Shown here: in pieces, positions 8,565 to 17,252 of the stretch | How positions within the stretch are numbered: the stretch's first letter is position 1 | How the letters are laid out: each line of letters starts with the position of its first letter | NCBI GenBank assembly: GCA_963778375.1 | Contig: CAVZTX010000002.1 | Coordinates: 166,180-230,179, forward strand | Direction: 5' to 3' | DNA length: 64,000 nucleotides | From: CAVZTX01 sp963778375 | Lineage (GTDB): Bacteria > Chloroflexota > Ktedonobacteria > Ktedonobacterales > Ktedonobacteraceae | Position numbers and translations under genes: made by a program | Notes under the pieces: generated by a model | Told to the model about the DNA's origin: nothing | What the model saw: only the letters and a program-made list of their open reading frames with translations | Databases searched by the model: none

Positions 8565-10052
8565 TCATGAGACTCGCGTGCCAGAGGCCATCGCCCCGAA
8601 TCGTTGCCACGCCTCATTCCACGCTGCAAGTTGAGCGGTTCGCGGCGAAAAGACTCGTGTGGGTACGTTCTGAGCGATAGCACGCACCTCCTCCAGGTTG
8701 CGCAATTCGCCCAGACCCACCAGTTGCATCAGCCCATTGCCCAGTGCTGTCGCCTCATATGGCCCGGCAATCACCGGTACATTGAGTGCATCAGCCAGCC
8801 ACTGATTGAGCCGTGCGTTTCGTGCGCCACCACCAAGGATATGCACTGTTTTGATTGGTGTACCCGTCAACCGGCTGATCTGCTGAAACACCTCGCAATA
8901 ACGCAACACCAGGCTCTCCATTATACACCGTGCGAAAGCTGCCGGTGCCGAAAGCGGTGTTTGTCCATGTTCCTGTAGATATGTATTGATCACAGCAGGC
9001 ATATCTTGCGGTGCCAAAAAGCGTGCATCATCTGGATCGATCAGAGCAGCAAATGGTGGAACGTCATCGACATCAGCAAGCAGGGTATCGTAGTCTATAC
9101 TATGCCCATTCCGTGCCCAGCGCCGCTGGCATTCCTGCAAGAGCCACAGTCCCATCACATTCCTGAGAAAGCGAGTAGTGCCGAAAACACCGCCCTCGTT
9201 CGTGCAATTAGCAGCCAGCGCTTCAGGCGTCATCACCGGACGATGAAGCTCCACTCCAATCAACGACCACGTGCCGGAACTGATATAGCCCCAATTCCCC
9301 GAAGGCTGAGCGGGTGTCGCAGCAATTGCAGAACCGGTATCATGCGTCGCTGGTGCAATCACTTGTGTTGCGCCGAGATCGCTTTGTAATTCTGGCAAGA
9401 CCTTGCCCAGGACTGTGCCAGCTTCGACCACAGGCGGAAGCATATTGGTAGGGATAGATAACTGATTCAATAGATTGGTCGCCCATGCTTTTGCGATGGG
9501 ATCCCAGCATTGGGTCGTGGAAGCATTGGTTTGCTCACCTGTGAGCGAGCCGCACAGCCAGCTATGCAGCAGATCGGGGATCATCATCAGCCGGTAGGCA
9601 TGGGCCAATTCACCCAACTGCATACGCTCATGCGCATAGAGCTGGAAAAGCGTGTTAATAGGCAGAAATTGAATGCCCGTCCATGCATATAGCACGTCAC
9701 GAGGAACGCCTGCGAAGACCTGTTCCATCACACCGTCTGTGCGGGAGTCACGATAGTGGAAGGGCTGTCCAAGCAAAAAACCTTGCGCATCTACCAGCCC
9801 ATAATCGACTCCCCAGGTATCGACACCGATACTGTCCAGTGTTCCCGCAAGCTTCCGCGCCTTGCGCAATCCCGTTAGCGTCTCGTCCCACAGTGCGAGA
9901 ATATTCCAGAAGCGATGCTCGCGCACCGTTACCGGCCGGTTGGCAAAGCGATGTACTTCCTCCAAGTCGAGATGCTGCCCGTTAAAACGCGCCAGCATCA
10001 CGCGCCCACTCTCAGCACCCAGATCGACGGCTGCTACATTGCGTGTCGCCAT
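8565..10052 (-). CDS. rhaB: Rhamnulokinase
   Basis: The FGGY-family sugar kinase is about 495 residues long. It begins AAVDLGAESGRVMLARF (phosphate-1 loop), has the catalytic Asp in VDTWGVDYGLVD, and a SGTWSLIG adenosine-region motif. It phosphorylates L-rhamnulose to L-rhamnulose-1-phosphate in the cytoplasm. ATG 10052 is chosen because GGGAGAG precedes it; the frame runs on to a GTG at 10082. It lies between rhaD and lutA on the same strand. Other FGGY substrates are conceivable, but the context is decisive for rhamnose. Confidence 0.93.
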   Translation of the reverse strand: MATRNVAAVDLGAESGRVMLARFNGQHLDLEEVHRFANRPVTVREHRFWNILALWDETLTGLRKARKLAGTLDSIGVDTWGVDYGLVDAQGFLLGQPFHYRDSRTDGVMEQVFAGVPRDVLYAWTGIQFLPINTLFQLYAHERMQLGELAHAYRLMMIPDLLHSWLCGSLTGEQTNASTTQCWDPIAKAWATNLLNQLSIPTNMLPPVVEAGTVLGKVLPELQSDLGATQVIAPATHDTGSAIAATPAQPSGNWGYISSGTWSLIGVELHRPVMTPEALAANCTNEGGVFGTTRFLRNVMGLWLLQECQRRWARNGHSIDYDTLLADVDDVPPFAALIDPDDARFLAPQDMPAVINTYLQEHGQTPLSAPAAFARCIMESLVLRYCEVFQQISRLTGTPIKTVHILGGGARNARLNQWLADALNVPVIAGPYEATALGNGLMQLVGLGELRNLEEVRAIAQNVPTRVFSPRTAQLAAWNEAWQRFGAMASGTRVS

Positions 10053-10099
10053 GCGTCTCTCCCTCTCACTGGTATCCTCCACTCAGGATAATAGTCTCG

Positions 10100-12190
10100 T
10101 CAGCGTGGATATGCCGCCGCAACACCACCATCGACGTTGAGGATGTTGCCTGTGCTCTTGATCGACCGCGTAGGTGACGCGAAGAACGCTACTGCCTCGG
10201 CGATATCCTCCGGCAGGATATTGACCCCCAGCGTCGTTCGTTTGCGATACACCTCTTCCAGTTGGTCAGGTGCCACACCGTACGTTGCCGCACGCTCTTG
10301 CCGCCAGGTGCTATCCCAAATCCGTGACCCTGCCAGCACTGCATCTGGATTCACAGTATTCACGCGAATGCCGAACTGCCCACCTTCTTCCGCAAGGCAG
10401 CGTGCCAGGTGTGCTTCTGCTGCCTTGGCCGTCGAATACGCCGCAGCATTCTTTCCTGCAACAAGCGCATTCTTGCTGGCAACGAAGACCAGGTTGCCTC
10501 CCCGTCCCTGTGCCTCCATGAGCCGGAAGCCTTCACGCGCTACCAGGAAATAGCCCGTCGCCAGCACATTCCAGTTCTTGTTCCACTCCGCCAGGCTCGT
10601 CTCGGTAATCGGCGCACTCGACGCCAATCCTGCATTGTTAACAATAACATCAATAGCACCGAAGGTCAGCACTGCTTGCTTGAAAGCATCCCGTACGCTC
10701 TCTTCATTGGTCACATCCATCTTCACCGCCACGGCTCGTCCAACTCCAAATTGCGAGTTGAGGTATGCCGCCAGTTGTTCCGCGCCCACCAGGTCGATAT
10801 CGGTAGCAACGATATGCGCTCCATCCTGCGCCGTGCGCCGACAGACAGCCGAACCGATACCTCCTGCTGCACCTGTTACCAGCACCACATGCCGCGAGAA
10901 CTCACGCTCCGGCGGAGCCAGTTTGAGCTTGTACTGCTCCAGCGGCCAGTATTCGACGGCATAACTTTCGGCATCGCTGAGCGAGATGAAGCCACCACAG
11001 GCCTCCGCTCCACTCATAACGGCAATAGCCCGGTGATAGAGCTGAGCAGAGACATCCGCCATCATAGCGTCCTTGCCGGTGGTGAACATGCCCACATCGG
11101 GAATCAGGATCACGCGTGGATGTGGATCGGCTGTCGCATCAGCCGCGTGATAGACCGGAGTCGTGGCATCAGGATCAAGATTTTGCAGCGCGTTTGCTTC
11201 CAGGTAGCCACGATACTTCTCCACATACGCCGCCACGCCGGTGCGTAAGGCTTCCGCAAGCGTCTCGATGCTCTGCTCGGGTGCCCATTCGATGAGGAGC
11301 GGCCAGGGTTTGGTATGCACCAGGTGATCGGGACAGGCGGCGCCAATCTTCGTCAGTCGTGGCGCATCCTGGCTGCTTGCAAAGGTCAGCACATCTTCGC
11401 CATCTTCAAAGCGCAATATCTGGCGTTTCTCTGCCGAGACCAGTCCGCGCAAAACGGGCGCAATCTGTGCAGCAACATCATGCCGTTCCTCGGCTGAAAG
11501 CATCCTGACACGAGGACCACCAAAAACCGTCCGATCAGCACGAGCAACGCGTTCCTCGACGAAATCACGCGCCTGGGCAATGGTTGCGAGAGTCGAGGCA
11601 TAGCATTCCTCGTCGGTCTCCCCCCAGGTAATTAAGCCATGCTTAGCAAGAATGACCAGCTTCGCACGCGGGTTAGCCCGCACCGCCAGCGCGACCTCGC
11701 GTGCTAATCCAAAGCCAGGACGGCGGTACGGAATCCAGATCAGATCGTTGCCAAAGCAGTCCCACGCCAGTTCCTCTCCATTAGATGCACAGGCAAAGTA
11801 ATTCGTCGCATCAGCATGTGTATGATCGACATGCGCAAACGGCAGGAATCCATGCAAAAGCGTTTCGATGGAGGGACGGGGTCTGCCCGGCTCATAGAAG
11901 CAGTGCGCGAGATAATCGACCATCTCAGTATCGCTCATGTGCTCACGTTCCAGCAGGGGAAGCACATCATCCAGGTACAATCCGGTAAACGATGCTTCCG
12001 TCACCGTCGCTAAATCGGAACCGGAGCCTTTGACCCACAGAATACGCACCCGCCGACCTCGAAAATCGATCTCCTCCGCCTTGGCCGAGGTATTGCCACC
12101 CCCCCAGTTCGCGATTGATCGATCTGCTCCTAATTTACGTGAACGCGCAACCAGTTGCGCCAACGTTGTCGACTTTGAGTTATTTTCCAT
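10100..12190 (-). CDS. rhaD: Fused rhamnulose-1-phosphate aldolase / lactaldehyde dehydrogenase (RhaD, RhaEW type)
   Basis: The 696-residue fusion has an N-terminal class II aldolase domain (residues about 1-400; GGGNTSAK phosphate site and HVDHTHAD metal-binding His). A C-terminal short-chain dehydrogenase domain (about 435-690) has VTGAAGGIGSAV, an NNAG motif and the YSTAKAA active site. The aldolase half splits rhamnulose-1-phosphate into DHAP and L-lactaldehyde. The SDR half is, by the known RhaEW family of Bacillus and Chloroflexus, an L-lactaldehyde dehydrogenase giving L-lactate. The gene sits 17 bases after rhaI. The fusion explains why lutABC follow. Confidence 0.93.
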   Translation of the reverse strand: MENNSKSTTLAQLVARSRKLGADRSIANWGGGNTSAKAEEIDFRGRRVRILWVKGSGSDLATVTEASFTGLYLDDVLPLLEREHMSDTEMVDYLAHCFYEPGRPRPSIETLLHGFLPFAHVDHTHADATNYFACASNGEELAWDCFGNDLIWIPYRRPGFGLAREVALAVRANPRAKLVILAKHGLITWGETDEECYASTLATIAQARDFVEERVARADRTVFGGPRVRMLSAEERHDVAAQIAPVLRGLVSAEKRQILRFEDGEDVLTFASSQDAPRLTKIGAACPDHLVHTKPWPLLIEWAPEQSIETLAEALRTGVAAYVEKYRGYLEANALQNLDPDATTPVYHAADATADPHPRVILIPDVGMFTTGKDAMMADVSAQLYHRAIAVMSGAEACGGFISLSDAESYAVEYWPLEQYKLKLAPPEREFSRHVVLVTGAAGGIGSAVCRRTAQDGAHIVATDIDLVGAEQLAAYLNSQFGVGRAVAVKMDVTNEESVRDAFKQAVLTFGAIDVIVNNAGLASSAPITETSLAEWNKNWNVLATGYFLVAREGFRLMEAQGRGGNLVFVASKNALVAGKNAAAYSTAKAAEAHLARCLAEEGGQFGIRVNTVNPDAVLAGSRIWDSTWRQERAATYGVAPDQLEEVYRKRTTLGVNILPEDIAEAVAFFASPTRSIKSTGNILNVDGGVAAAYPR

Positions 12191-12207
12191 TTTCTTAAAT
12201 CCTCTCC

Positions 12208-13410
12208 CTACGCTCCCGGATACCCACTGCCTACCACATTACCAACTCGTTCTCGCGCCACACGTTCGGCATACCCACTGGTACGGAAATCCGCAATAGG
12301 GTCAGGATTGCGCCCCTGACGTGTACGAAACTCGGCCAGCAGAGGACGCACATCCGTCTCATAAGCCTCTTGAAGCACACGATATCCACCCAGCACATCA
12401 GCGGCTTCCTGGGCCTCGCGTAGAGCCGCGCGATCCACTAGCAGGGCCTTGGCATAAGCAGTCTGGATATTGACGACGCTCTGGATCATGGCCTCGATCT
12501 TTGGCTCGATATTGTGCGATTGATCGATCATATAGGCAATGCGACCAGCATTAGCGTTGCCTTCGCTCCCGGCACCAACAATCTCATTGAAGATGCAGAA
12601 GAGTTCGAAGGGATTGTTCGAGCCGACGATCAAGTCATCATCAGCATAGCGGCGGTCGTTGAAGTGGAACCCACCCAGGCGACCCTCATCGAGCAACTGC
12701 ACAACGATCTGTGCAATATTCGTTCCTTGCGGATGATGACCGGTATCCACCAGCACGTCAGCCTGCGGGCCCAGCTTCTGCGCCATCAGCAGTGACGTGC
12801 CCCAATCGGGCAGATCGGTCGAATAAAAGGCCGGCTCGAAGAACTTGTACTCGATCAGCAGGCGCATCCCTTGAGGCAAAGCAGCGTAGATCGCCTGCAA
12901 GGAATCCAGCAAACGATGCCGCCGCCGCCGCAAGTCATCCTGTCCAGGATAGTTGGTGCCGTCCGCCAACCACAAGCTGATAATGTCCGAACCCACCTCT
13001 TGAGCAATTTGGATGCACTCAAGCACATGCTCGATAGCTCGCTGTCGCACCTGCAAATCGAAATGGCACAGGCTACCAAAGCGATACGCATCATCCTGGA
13101 AAAGATTCGGATTGACCGCACCAATTCGTAGGCCAAGAGCGCTGGCATACTCCTTCACAGCCTGCCAGTCATCTTCCTTATCCCAAGGAATGTGAATGGC
13201 AACGCTTGGGCAGATGCCGGTAACTCTCTGCACCTGAGCTGCATCATCCAACTTTTCACGCAGCGTACTGGCTGCCCCCGGCCAGTGAAAGACCTTGAAG
13301 CGCGTCCCCGAATCTGCATAGCCCCAGGAAGGAGTCTCAACGGTGAACCGCTGAACGCTCTCTAAAACGGCTTCGATGTCTCTGTTTTGTTTCCCCAAAC
13401 TGTCTTTCAT
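12208..13410 (-). CDS. rhaI: L-rhamnose isomerase, RhaI type
   Basis: The 400-residue TIM-barrel sugar isomerase has metal-ligand regions EYKFFEPAFYSTD, DTGHHPQGTN and HFNDRRYADDD. It belongs to the Rhizobium/Pseudomonas-type rhamnose isomerases rather than E. coli RhaA. It converts L-rhamnose to L-rhamnulose. ATG 13410 has AAGGTGA eight bases upstream; a GTG at 13422 is the alternative. It is downstream of the mutarotase after a 168-base gap that contains two stem-loops (13502-13550 and 13560-13571), possibly processing or internal regulatory sites. Confidence 0.92.
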   Translation of the reverse strand: MKDSLGKQNRDIEAVLESVQRFTVETPSWGYADSGTRFKVFHWPGAASTLREKLDDAAQVQRVTGICPSVAIHIPWDKEDDWQAVKEYASALGLRIGAVNPNLFQDDAYRFGSLCHFDLQVRQRAIEHVLECIQIAQEVGSDIISLWLADGTNYPGQDDLRRRRHRLLDSLQAIYAALPQGMRLLIEYKFFEPAFYSTDLPDWGTSLLMAQKLGPQADVLVDTGHHPQGTNIAQIVVQLLDEGRLGGFHFNDRRYADDDLIVGSNNPFELFCIFNEIVGAGSEGNANAGRIAYMIDQSHNIEPKIEAMIQSVVNIQTAYAKALLVDRAALREAQEAADVLGGYRVLQEAYETDVRPLLAEFRTRQGRNPDPIADFRTSGYAERVARERVGNVVGSGYPGA

Positions 13411-13501
13411 GGAATAATTCACCTTGTTCGATCTGCCACAACTACTCTGGTCTTCTCTTCTTGGCTTCTCACTGCCTGATGCATTTGCACTTGACCTTTT
13501 C

Positions 13502-13571
13502 GGGTTTGGCAGCTATAGTGCTCCACAGGGAGGCAGCAGGAGCCAAACCCTTTCCTGAACCCGTTTACGGG
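13502..13571. repeat. Two stem-loops in the rhaM-rhaI gap
   Basis: GGGTTTGGC at 13502-13510 pairs with GCCAAACCC at 13542-13550 (nine base pairs). CCCGT/ACGGG at 13560-13571 forms a short second hairpin. They lie between rhaM and rhaI within the operon. The second one ends in GGGATTGAAAC, which resembles a CRISPR repeat tail but is single copy. A role in mRNA processing or stability is inference. Confidence 0.45.
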
Positions 13572-13578
13572 ATTGAAA

Positions 13579-13893
13579 CTAATCCAGGTGAAACACCTCA
13601 GGAAGCACAGGGGGGAAGCCCGTAGCAGGATCAACCTCTCGAATGAGGATATCACTCATGTACGCTTCCCATTGCTGGCTCGCCTGGCTCTCTGCCATAA
13701 CGCTCAGATAGCGCTGGAAATCCTCAACTTCCATGTAGGCAAAGAGTTCTAATCCCCTGGCGTAGATCGAGTACCGTCGACATCCCGCTTTCTTCAAATC
13801 GGCCAGCATTTCAGGCCAAACCTGTTCGTGACGCCTGCGATACTCTTCTTCAGTGCCCGGCTTGATTTTCATCGTAAAGGCAATTCGCTGCAT
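13579..13893 (-). CDS. rhaM: L-rhamnose mutarotase
   Basis: The protein is 104 residues from ATG 13893, the usual length of RhaM/RhaU mutarotases. It has the family order MKIKPGTEEEYRRRHEQVWP, GCRRYSIYARG, LFAYMEVED and a C-terminal REVDP. It interconverts alpha and beta anomers of L-rhamnose and is known to speed up use of the sugar. The frame is open upstream to 13935, but GGAG and the family N-terminus fix the start. It lies between the ABC transporter genes and rhaI. Confidence 0.93.
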   Translation of the reverse strand: MQRIAFTMKIKPGTEEEYRRRHEQVWPEMLADLKKAGCRRYSIYARGLELFAYMEVEDFQRYLSVMAESQASQQWEAYMSDILIREVDPATGFPPVLPEVFHLD

Positions 13894-13936
13894 GGTCTCC
13901 GCCAATCTTCTCTGCCTATGCGCTCGTCCCCTCATC

Positions 13937-14010
13937 TGTCATCCTGAGCGAGAGCGAAGGATCTCTCGCGGGAATGAGCGCAGATCCTTCGCTACCCGCT
14001 CAGGATGACA
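13937..14010. repeat. REP-type hairpin inside the rha operon
   Basis: TGTCATCCTGAGCG at 13937-13950 begins a nearly perfect 28-base arm (ending GAAGGATCT) that pairs with AGATCCTTCG...CTCAGGATGACA ending at 14010. The loop is about 16 bases. It lies between rhaS and rhaM. Related but diverged hairpins occur at 23230-23299 and 38296-38326, so this is a dispersed family. A position between the binding-protein gene and downstream enzymes could lower downstream expression, which is inference. Confidence 0.8.
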
Positions 14011-14077
14011 CTTTCCACCTTCCGCATGCCTTCCGTCCTCCCGTCACCCTCACCCACAGGGACATTTAAGTTCTTCC

Positions 14078-15115
14078 CTAAAAATTGAACTGACTGATGT
14101 TCGTCTTGTCAAAGACCGTAGGTGGCCCTAGCAAGACAACTCCATTTGCGCCAATTGTATAGTTACCCAGAGTACCAGCGGTAAAGGTTTGCCCCTGCTG
14201 GCCGGTGATCTTTCCTTGCACCAGAGCAGCAGCCGCGTAATACGCAAGGTAACCAAGCTTCCCTGGATCCCACAGGGCAAACTGTTGCACCGTGCCATCT
14301 TCCACGTATTTGCGCATCTGGTTTGGCGTCCCCAGGCCCGTGAGAGCAACCTTGCCGCCCTTACCCACGGATTCAATAGCACGAGCCGCCGCCGCGATAC
14401 CTACAGTGGTCGGGGAGATGATGCCCTTCAGATTTGGATACGCTTGCATCAGTGCGAGTGTGTCATTGAAGCTGGTCTGATCATCATCGTTGCCGTAGTC
14501 GATCTTGACCAACTGCATGTTCTTATACTGCGGCTTCGCTAGTTCCTGCTTCATGTAATTAATCCAGGTATTCTGGTTCGTCGCAGTGCTGGCAGCAGAG
14601 AGGATAGCAATCTGCCCACTGTAGTTCAACTGTTTCCCCAGAATTTGCACTTCGACAGTACCAATATCCTGAGAGTTCGCCTGGTTCACGAAGATAGCGC
14701 GCGCATCAGGCTCAACGTCAGAGTCATAGCTGACCACTTTGATCCCCTGCGCCATAGCTTGCTTGAGAGCGGGTGCCAGCGCGGTAGGGTCATTAGCCGA
14801 GACAACAATGGCGCTCACATGCTGGGCAGTCAGGTTGTTGATAAAGGTGACCTGATCGGCTGCGCTGGCTGTGGACGGCCCTACCTGATTGAATGACCCG
14901 TTCAGTTCCTTGGCAGCTTGCTTCCCACCATTCGCAGCTGTATCAAAATAAGGGTTATTGATAGCTTTGGGAAGAAACACAACATTGAGTTTGTTCCCAC
15001 TACTGGAACTACCTCCACCAGTGGTAGTCGTGCCGGAACCACCTCCACAGGCAGCTAGGAGCAAGACTGCGAAAACCAAAAAACTAGATCCGAGCGTTAG
15101 AAACAGCTTCTTCAT
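14078..15115 (-). CDS. rhaS: Rhamnose ABC transporter substrate-binding lipoprotein
   Basis: The protein is about 345 residues. A signal peptide with lipobox LLAACG puts the lipid-anchored Cys at about residue 23, followed by a Gly/Ser/Thr-rich linker. The body is a periplasmic-binding type-1 (RbsB-like) domain, with NNPYFDTAANGG and an AILSAASTATNQN hinge region. It captures sugar outside the membrane and delivers it to the two permeases. ATG 15115 is preferred (AAGGAGG eight bases upstream); in-frame upstream ATGs are less well placed. The genes on both sides fit L-rhamnose as ligand. Confidence 0.9.
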   Translation of the reverse strand: MKKLFLTLGSSFLVFAVLLLAACGGGSGTTTTGGGSSSSGNKLNVVFLPKAINNPYFDTAANGGKQAAKELNGSFNQVGPSTASAADQVTFINNLTAQHVSAIVVSANDPTALAPALKQAMAQGIKVVSYDSDVEPDARAIFVNQANSQDIGTVEVQILGKQLNYSGQIAILSAASTATNQNTWINYMKQELAKPQYKNMQLVKIDYGNDDDQTSFNDTLALMQAYPNLKGIISPTTVGIAAAARAIESVGKGGKVALTGLGTPNQMRKYVEDGTVQQFALWDPGKLGYLAYYAAAALVQGKITGQQGQTFTAGTLGNYTIGANGVVLLGPPTVFDKTNISQFNF

Positions 15116-15210
15116 CGTTTCATCCTCCTTCATACTTTCTTTCTTACTTGCCTGGGCACCTCCCGCGGCCAACTACCTTGAAATGCGACCCGGCAACGAC
15201 GCTAGCGCGT

Positions 15211-16215
15211 CTACTGCTTCTCAGTCAGCCGGGTCGCAAGGAAGTGCCTGCGGGATAGTGCAACTTGAATACGCTGGGCAATGTTCGGCCCCAGGACTGA
15301 GAAGACCAGGAGCACACCAATAACCGTGTTTTGTACGTCCCCGCTGACATTAATAAGCCCTAACGCATCGCGTAACCCTCCTATGACGAACAGTGCTAGA
15401 ATGACGCCTACTAGGCTTCCACGCCCACCGAAGATGTTGACGCCTCCTAGCAAGACAGCCGTGATCACAAGCAGCTCGAAGCCTATCGCGTTGTCGGCAC
15501 GTGCGCTCGAAATCCTAGCGGTGAGTACGATACCAGCCAACGCGGACAGCACGCCTGAAAGCACAAAGAGCAACAGCTTCACGCGATTCACATGGATGCC
15601 TGCGAAACGCGCGGCTTCCTTATTGTTCCCGATGGCGTAAATCTGTCTGCCAATCCAACTCCAGTGAAGCACTACGAGAAAGAACAGCGCTAAAATGACG
15701 AAGACGACGAAGGTCCAGGGAATCAGTGTGCCTGGGACATCGCCAATGCCAAAGGCTGCATAGCCGCTAGGGAAATTGCTTACAGCCTGGCTACCCAGAA
15801 TGACGTAGCACAGTCCCCGGTACAGTGCCAACGTTCCCAACGTCACTACCAGGGAGGGCAGGCCCAAACGAGTCACCAGCAAGCCATTGAACAGGCCGGC
15901 AACCGCTCCAACTGCCAGCGCGATGATGATATCTAGCCAGAGTGGAAGCCCCGCGTTCCAGGTAACACCCATCATTACGCTGGCTAGACCGAGTACTGAC
16001 GCAACGGAAAGATCGATTTCACCGGCGATAATGATCAGCGTCATGGAGAGCGCCATGATGGCAATCTCCACGAAGTTTTCAACCATCAGAGACAGATTGA
16101 ACGGTGTTAAAAAATAGGGGGAAAGCGAATTCCCTAGCACAATGACCACCAGGAGCAGTACTACCAACAGCACTTCCCACGACCACAAGCTCAGATATTT
16201 GCCTAGTTGCTTCAT
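15211..16215 (-). CDS. rhaQ: Rhamnose ABC transporter permease
   Basis: The 334-residue inner-membrane permease belongs to the RbsC/BPD_transp_2 family, with about nine hydrophobic segments and the characteristic AGEIDLSVASVLGLASVMM and LLGGVNIFGGRGSLVG blocks. It starts at ATG 16215, overlapping the end of the preceding permease by four bases. It pairs with that permease to form the pore for the sugar. The rhaP/rhaQ names follow the Rhizobium cluster; which is which cannot be decided here. Confidence 0.88.
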   Translation of the reverse strand: MKQLGKYLSLWSWEVLLVVLLLVVIVLGNSLSPYFLTPFNLSLMVENFVEIAIMALSMTLIIIAGEIDLSVASVLGLASVMMGVTWNAGLPLWLDIIIALAVGAVAGLFNGLLVTRLGLPSLVVTLGTLALYRGLCYVILGSQAVSNFPSGYAAFGIGDVPGTLIPWTFVVFVILALFFLVVLHWSWIGRQIYAIGNNKEAARFAGIHVNRVKLLLFVLSGVLSALAGIVLTARISSARADNAIGFELLVITAVLLGGVNIFGGRGSLVGVILALFVIGGLRDALGLINVSGDVQNTVIGVLLVFSVLGPNIAQRIQVALSRRHFLATRLTEKQ

Positions 16216-17252
16216 CGTTGTCTCCGCGAGATGAGTAGACGCTGCACCCAGCGTGTGATAAAGGCATCAAGTGTGACTGCGATCAATATGGCTGCTCCGT
16301 CGATGGCTTGCAGCCAGAACTGCGATACCCGCAAGAAGGAGAGCGCATTATCTATCGTTCCCAGCACAACCGCTCCGAGCATTGCCCCTAAAATTTGTCC
16401 CGATCCACCAAAAATATTCACTCCGCCTACTACGACTGCCGCTATGACCTGTAGTTCAAGTCCACTAGCTGCGGTCGCATCAACCGTGGCGAAACGCGCT
16501 CCCCAGAGTACACCCGCGAAACCGCTCAGTAGTCCCGATATGGCAAAAGCGCCGAAAACTAACCAGTCACTGCGTATGCCCACGAGCCGAGCCGCCTCAG
16601 GATTGCTGCCAATGGCGTACAACTGGCGGCCTGTGCGCGAGGCATGTAGCCAGTAGCCGAAAATAATAGCAAGAATAGCAGCAAACCAGATCAGGAGTGG
16701 AATACCAAGGAAAGGAGCTGTTGCCAGGCTCAGAAAGCTATCCGGGACATCAGAAGCGCTGACCTGGTTTCCCCCGGCATAGAGAAATACAAAGCCGCGG
16801 TAGACGTAGAGTGTGCCGAGCGTTGCAACGATAGCGGGTACTCGGCCCCATGTGACAACCAACCCGTTGATTGCTCCCAGCAGCAGCCCTAACGCGCATC
16901 CAATCAAAATACCAACCAGCAGACTTGTGCCGGGAGCTTGTTTGAACGTGTTGGCCACAAGGAATGCGGAGAAGCCAACGACCGAGCCGACAGACAGGTC
17001 TACATTGCGCGTCAGAATGACTAGCGTCTCACCGAGCGCGACAATCGCCAGAATAGAAACGGAGAGCAGAATTTGTACCATATTGGAGACCGTTAAAAAC
17101 TCCGGCACCTGCACCCCAACGACGAGGACAATCAGCAGGAGCACGACTAGCAATCCCAATTCACGCACGCGGCTCACTAATGCGACGAGTCGATTTCCGC
17201 TGCTTCGCGAAGGAGCCTGCACTTCCTGTACTTTCTCACTAGTGGTGGTCAT
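16212..17252 (-). CDS. rhaP: Rhamnose ABC transporter permease
   Basis: The 346-residue permease is of the same RbsC-like family, with a short cytosolic N-terminus followed by about nine to ten membrane spans. Family blocks are TRNVDLSVGSVVGFSAFLV and VVGGVNIFGGSGQILG. Its ATG at 17252 overlaps the end of the ATPase gene by 14 bases, so translation is coupled. It forms a heterodimeric channel with the next gene's product. Confidence 0.88.
   Translation of the reverse strand: MTTTSEKVQEVQAPSRSSGNRLVALVSRVRELGLLVVLLLIVLVVGVQVPEFLTVSNMVQILLSVSILAIVALGETLVILTRNVDLSVGSVVGFSAFLVANTFKQAPGTSLLVGILIGCALGLLLGAINGLVVTWGRVPAIVATLGTLYVYRGFVFLYAGGNQVSASDVPDSFLSLATAPFLGIPLLIWFAAILAIIFGYWLHASRTGRQLYAIGSNPEAARLVGIRSDWLVFGAFAISGLLSGFAGVLWGARFATVDATAASGLELQVIAAVVVGGVNIFGGSGQILGAMLGAVVLGTIDNALSFLRVSQFWLQAIDGAAILIAVTLDAFITRWVQRLLISRRQR

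Noticed and set aside
13560..13580. CCGTTTACGGGATTGAAAC looks like the end of a CRISPR repeat
   Set aside because: It is present once only and overlaps the rhaM stop region; no spacers or second copy nearby.
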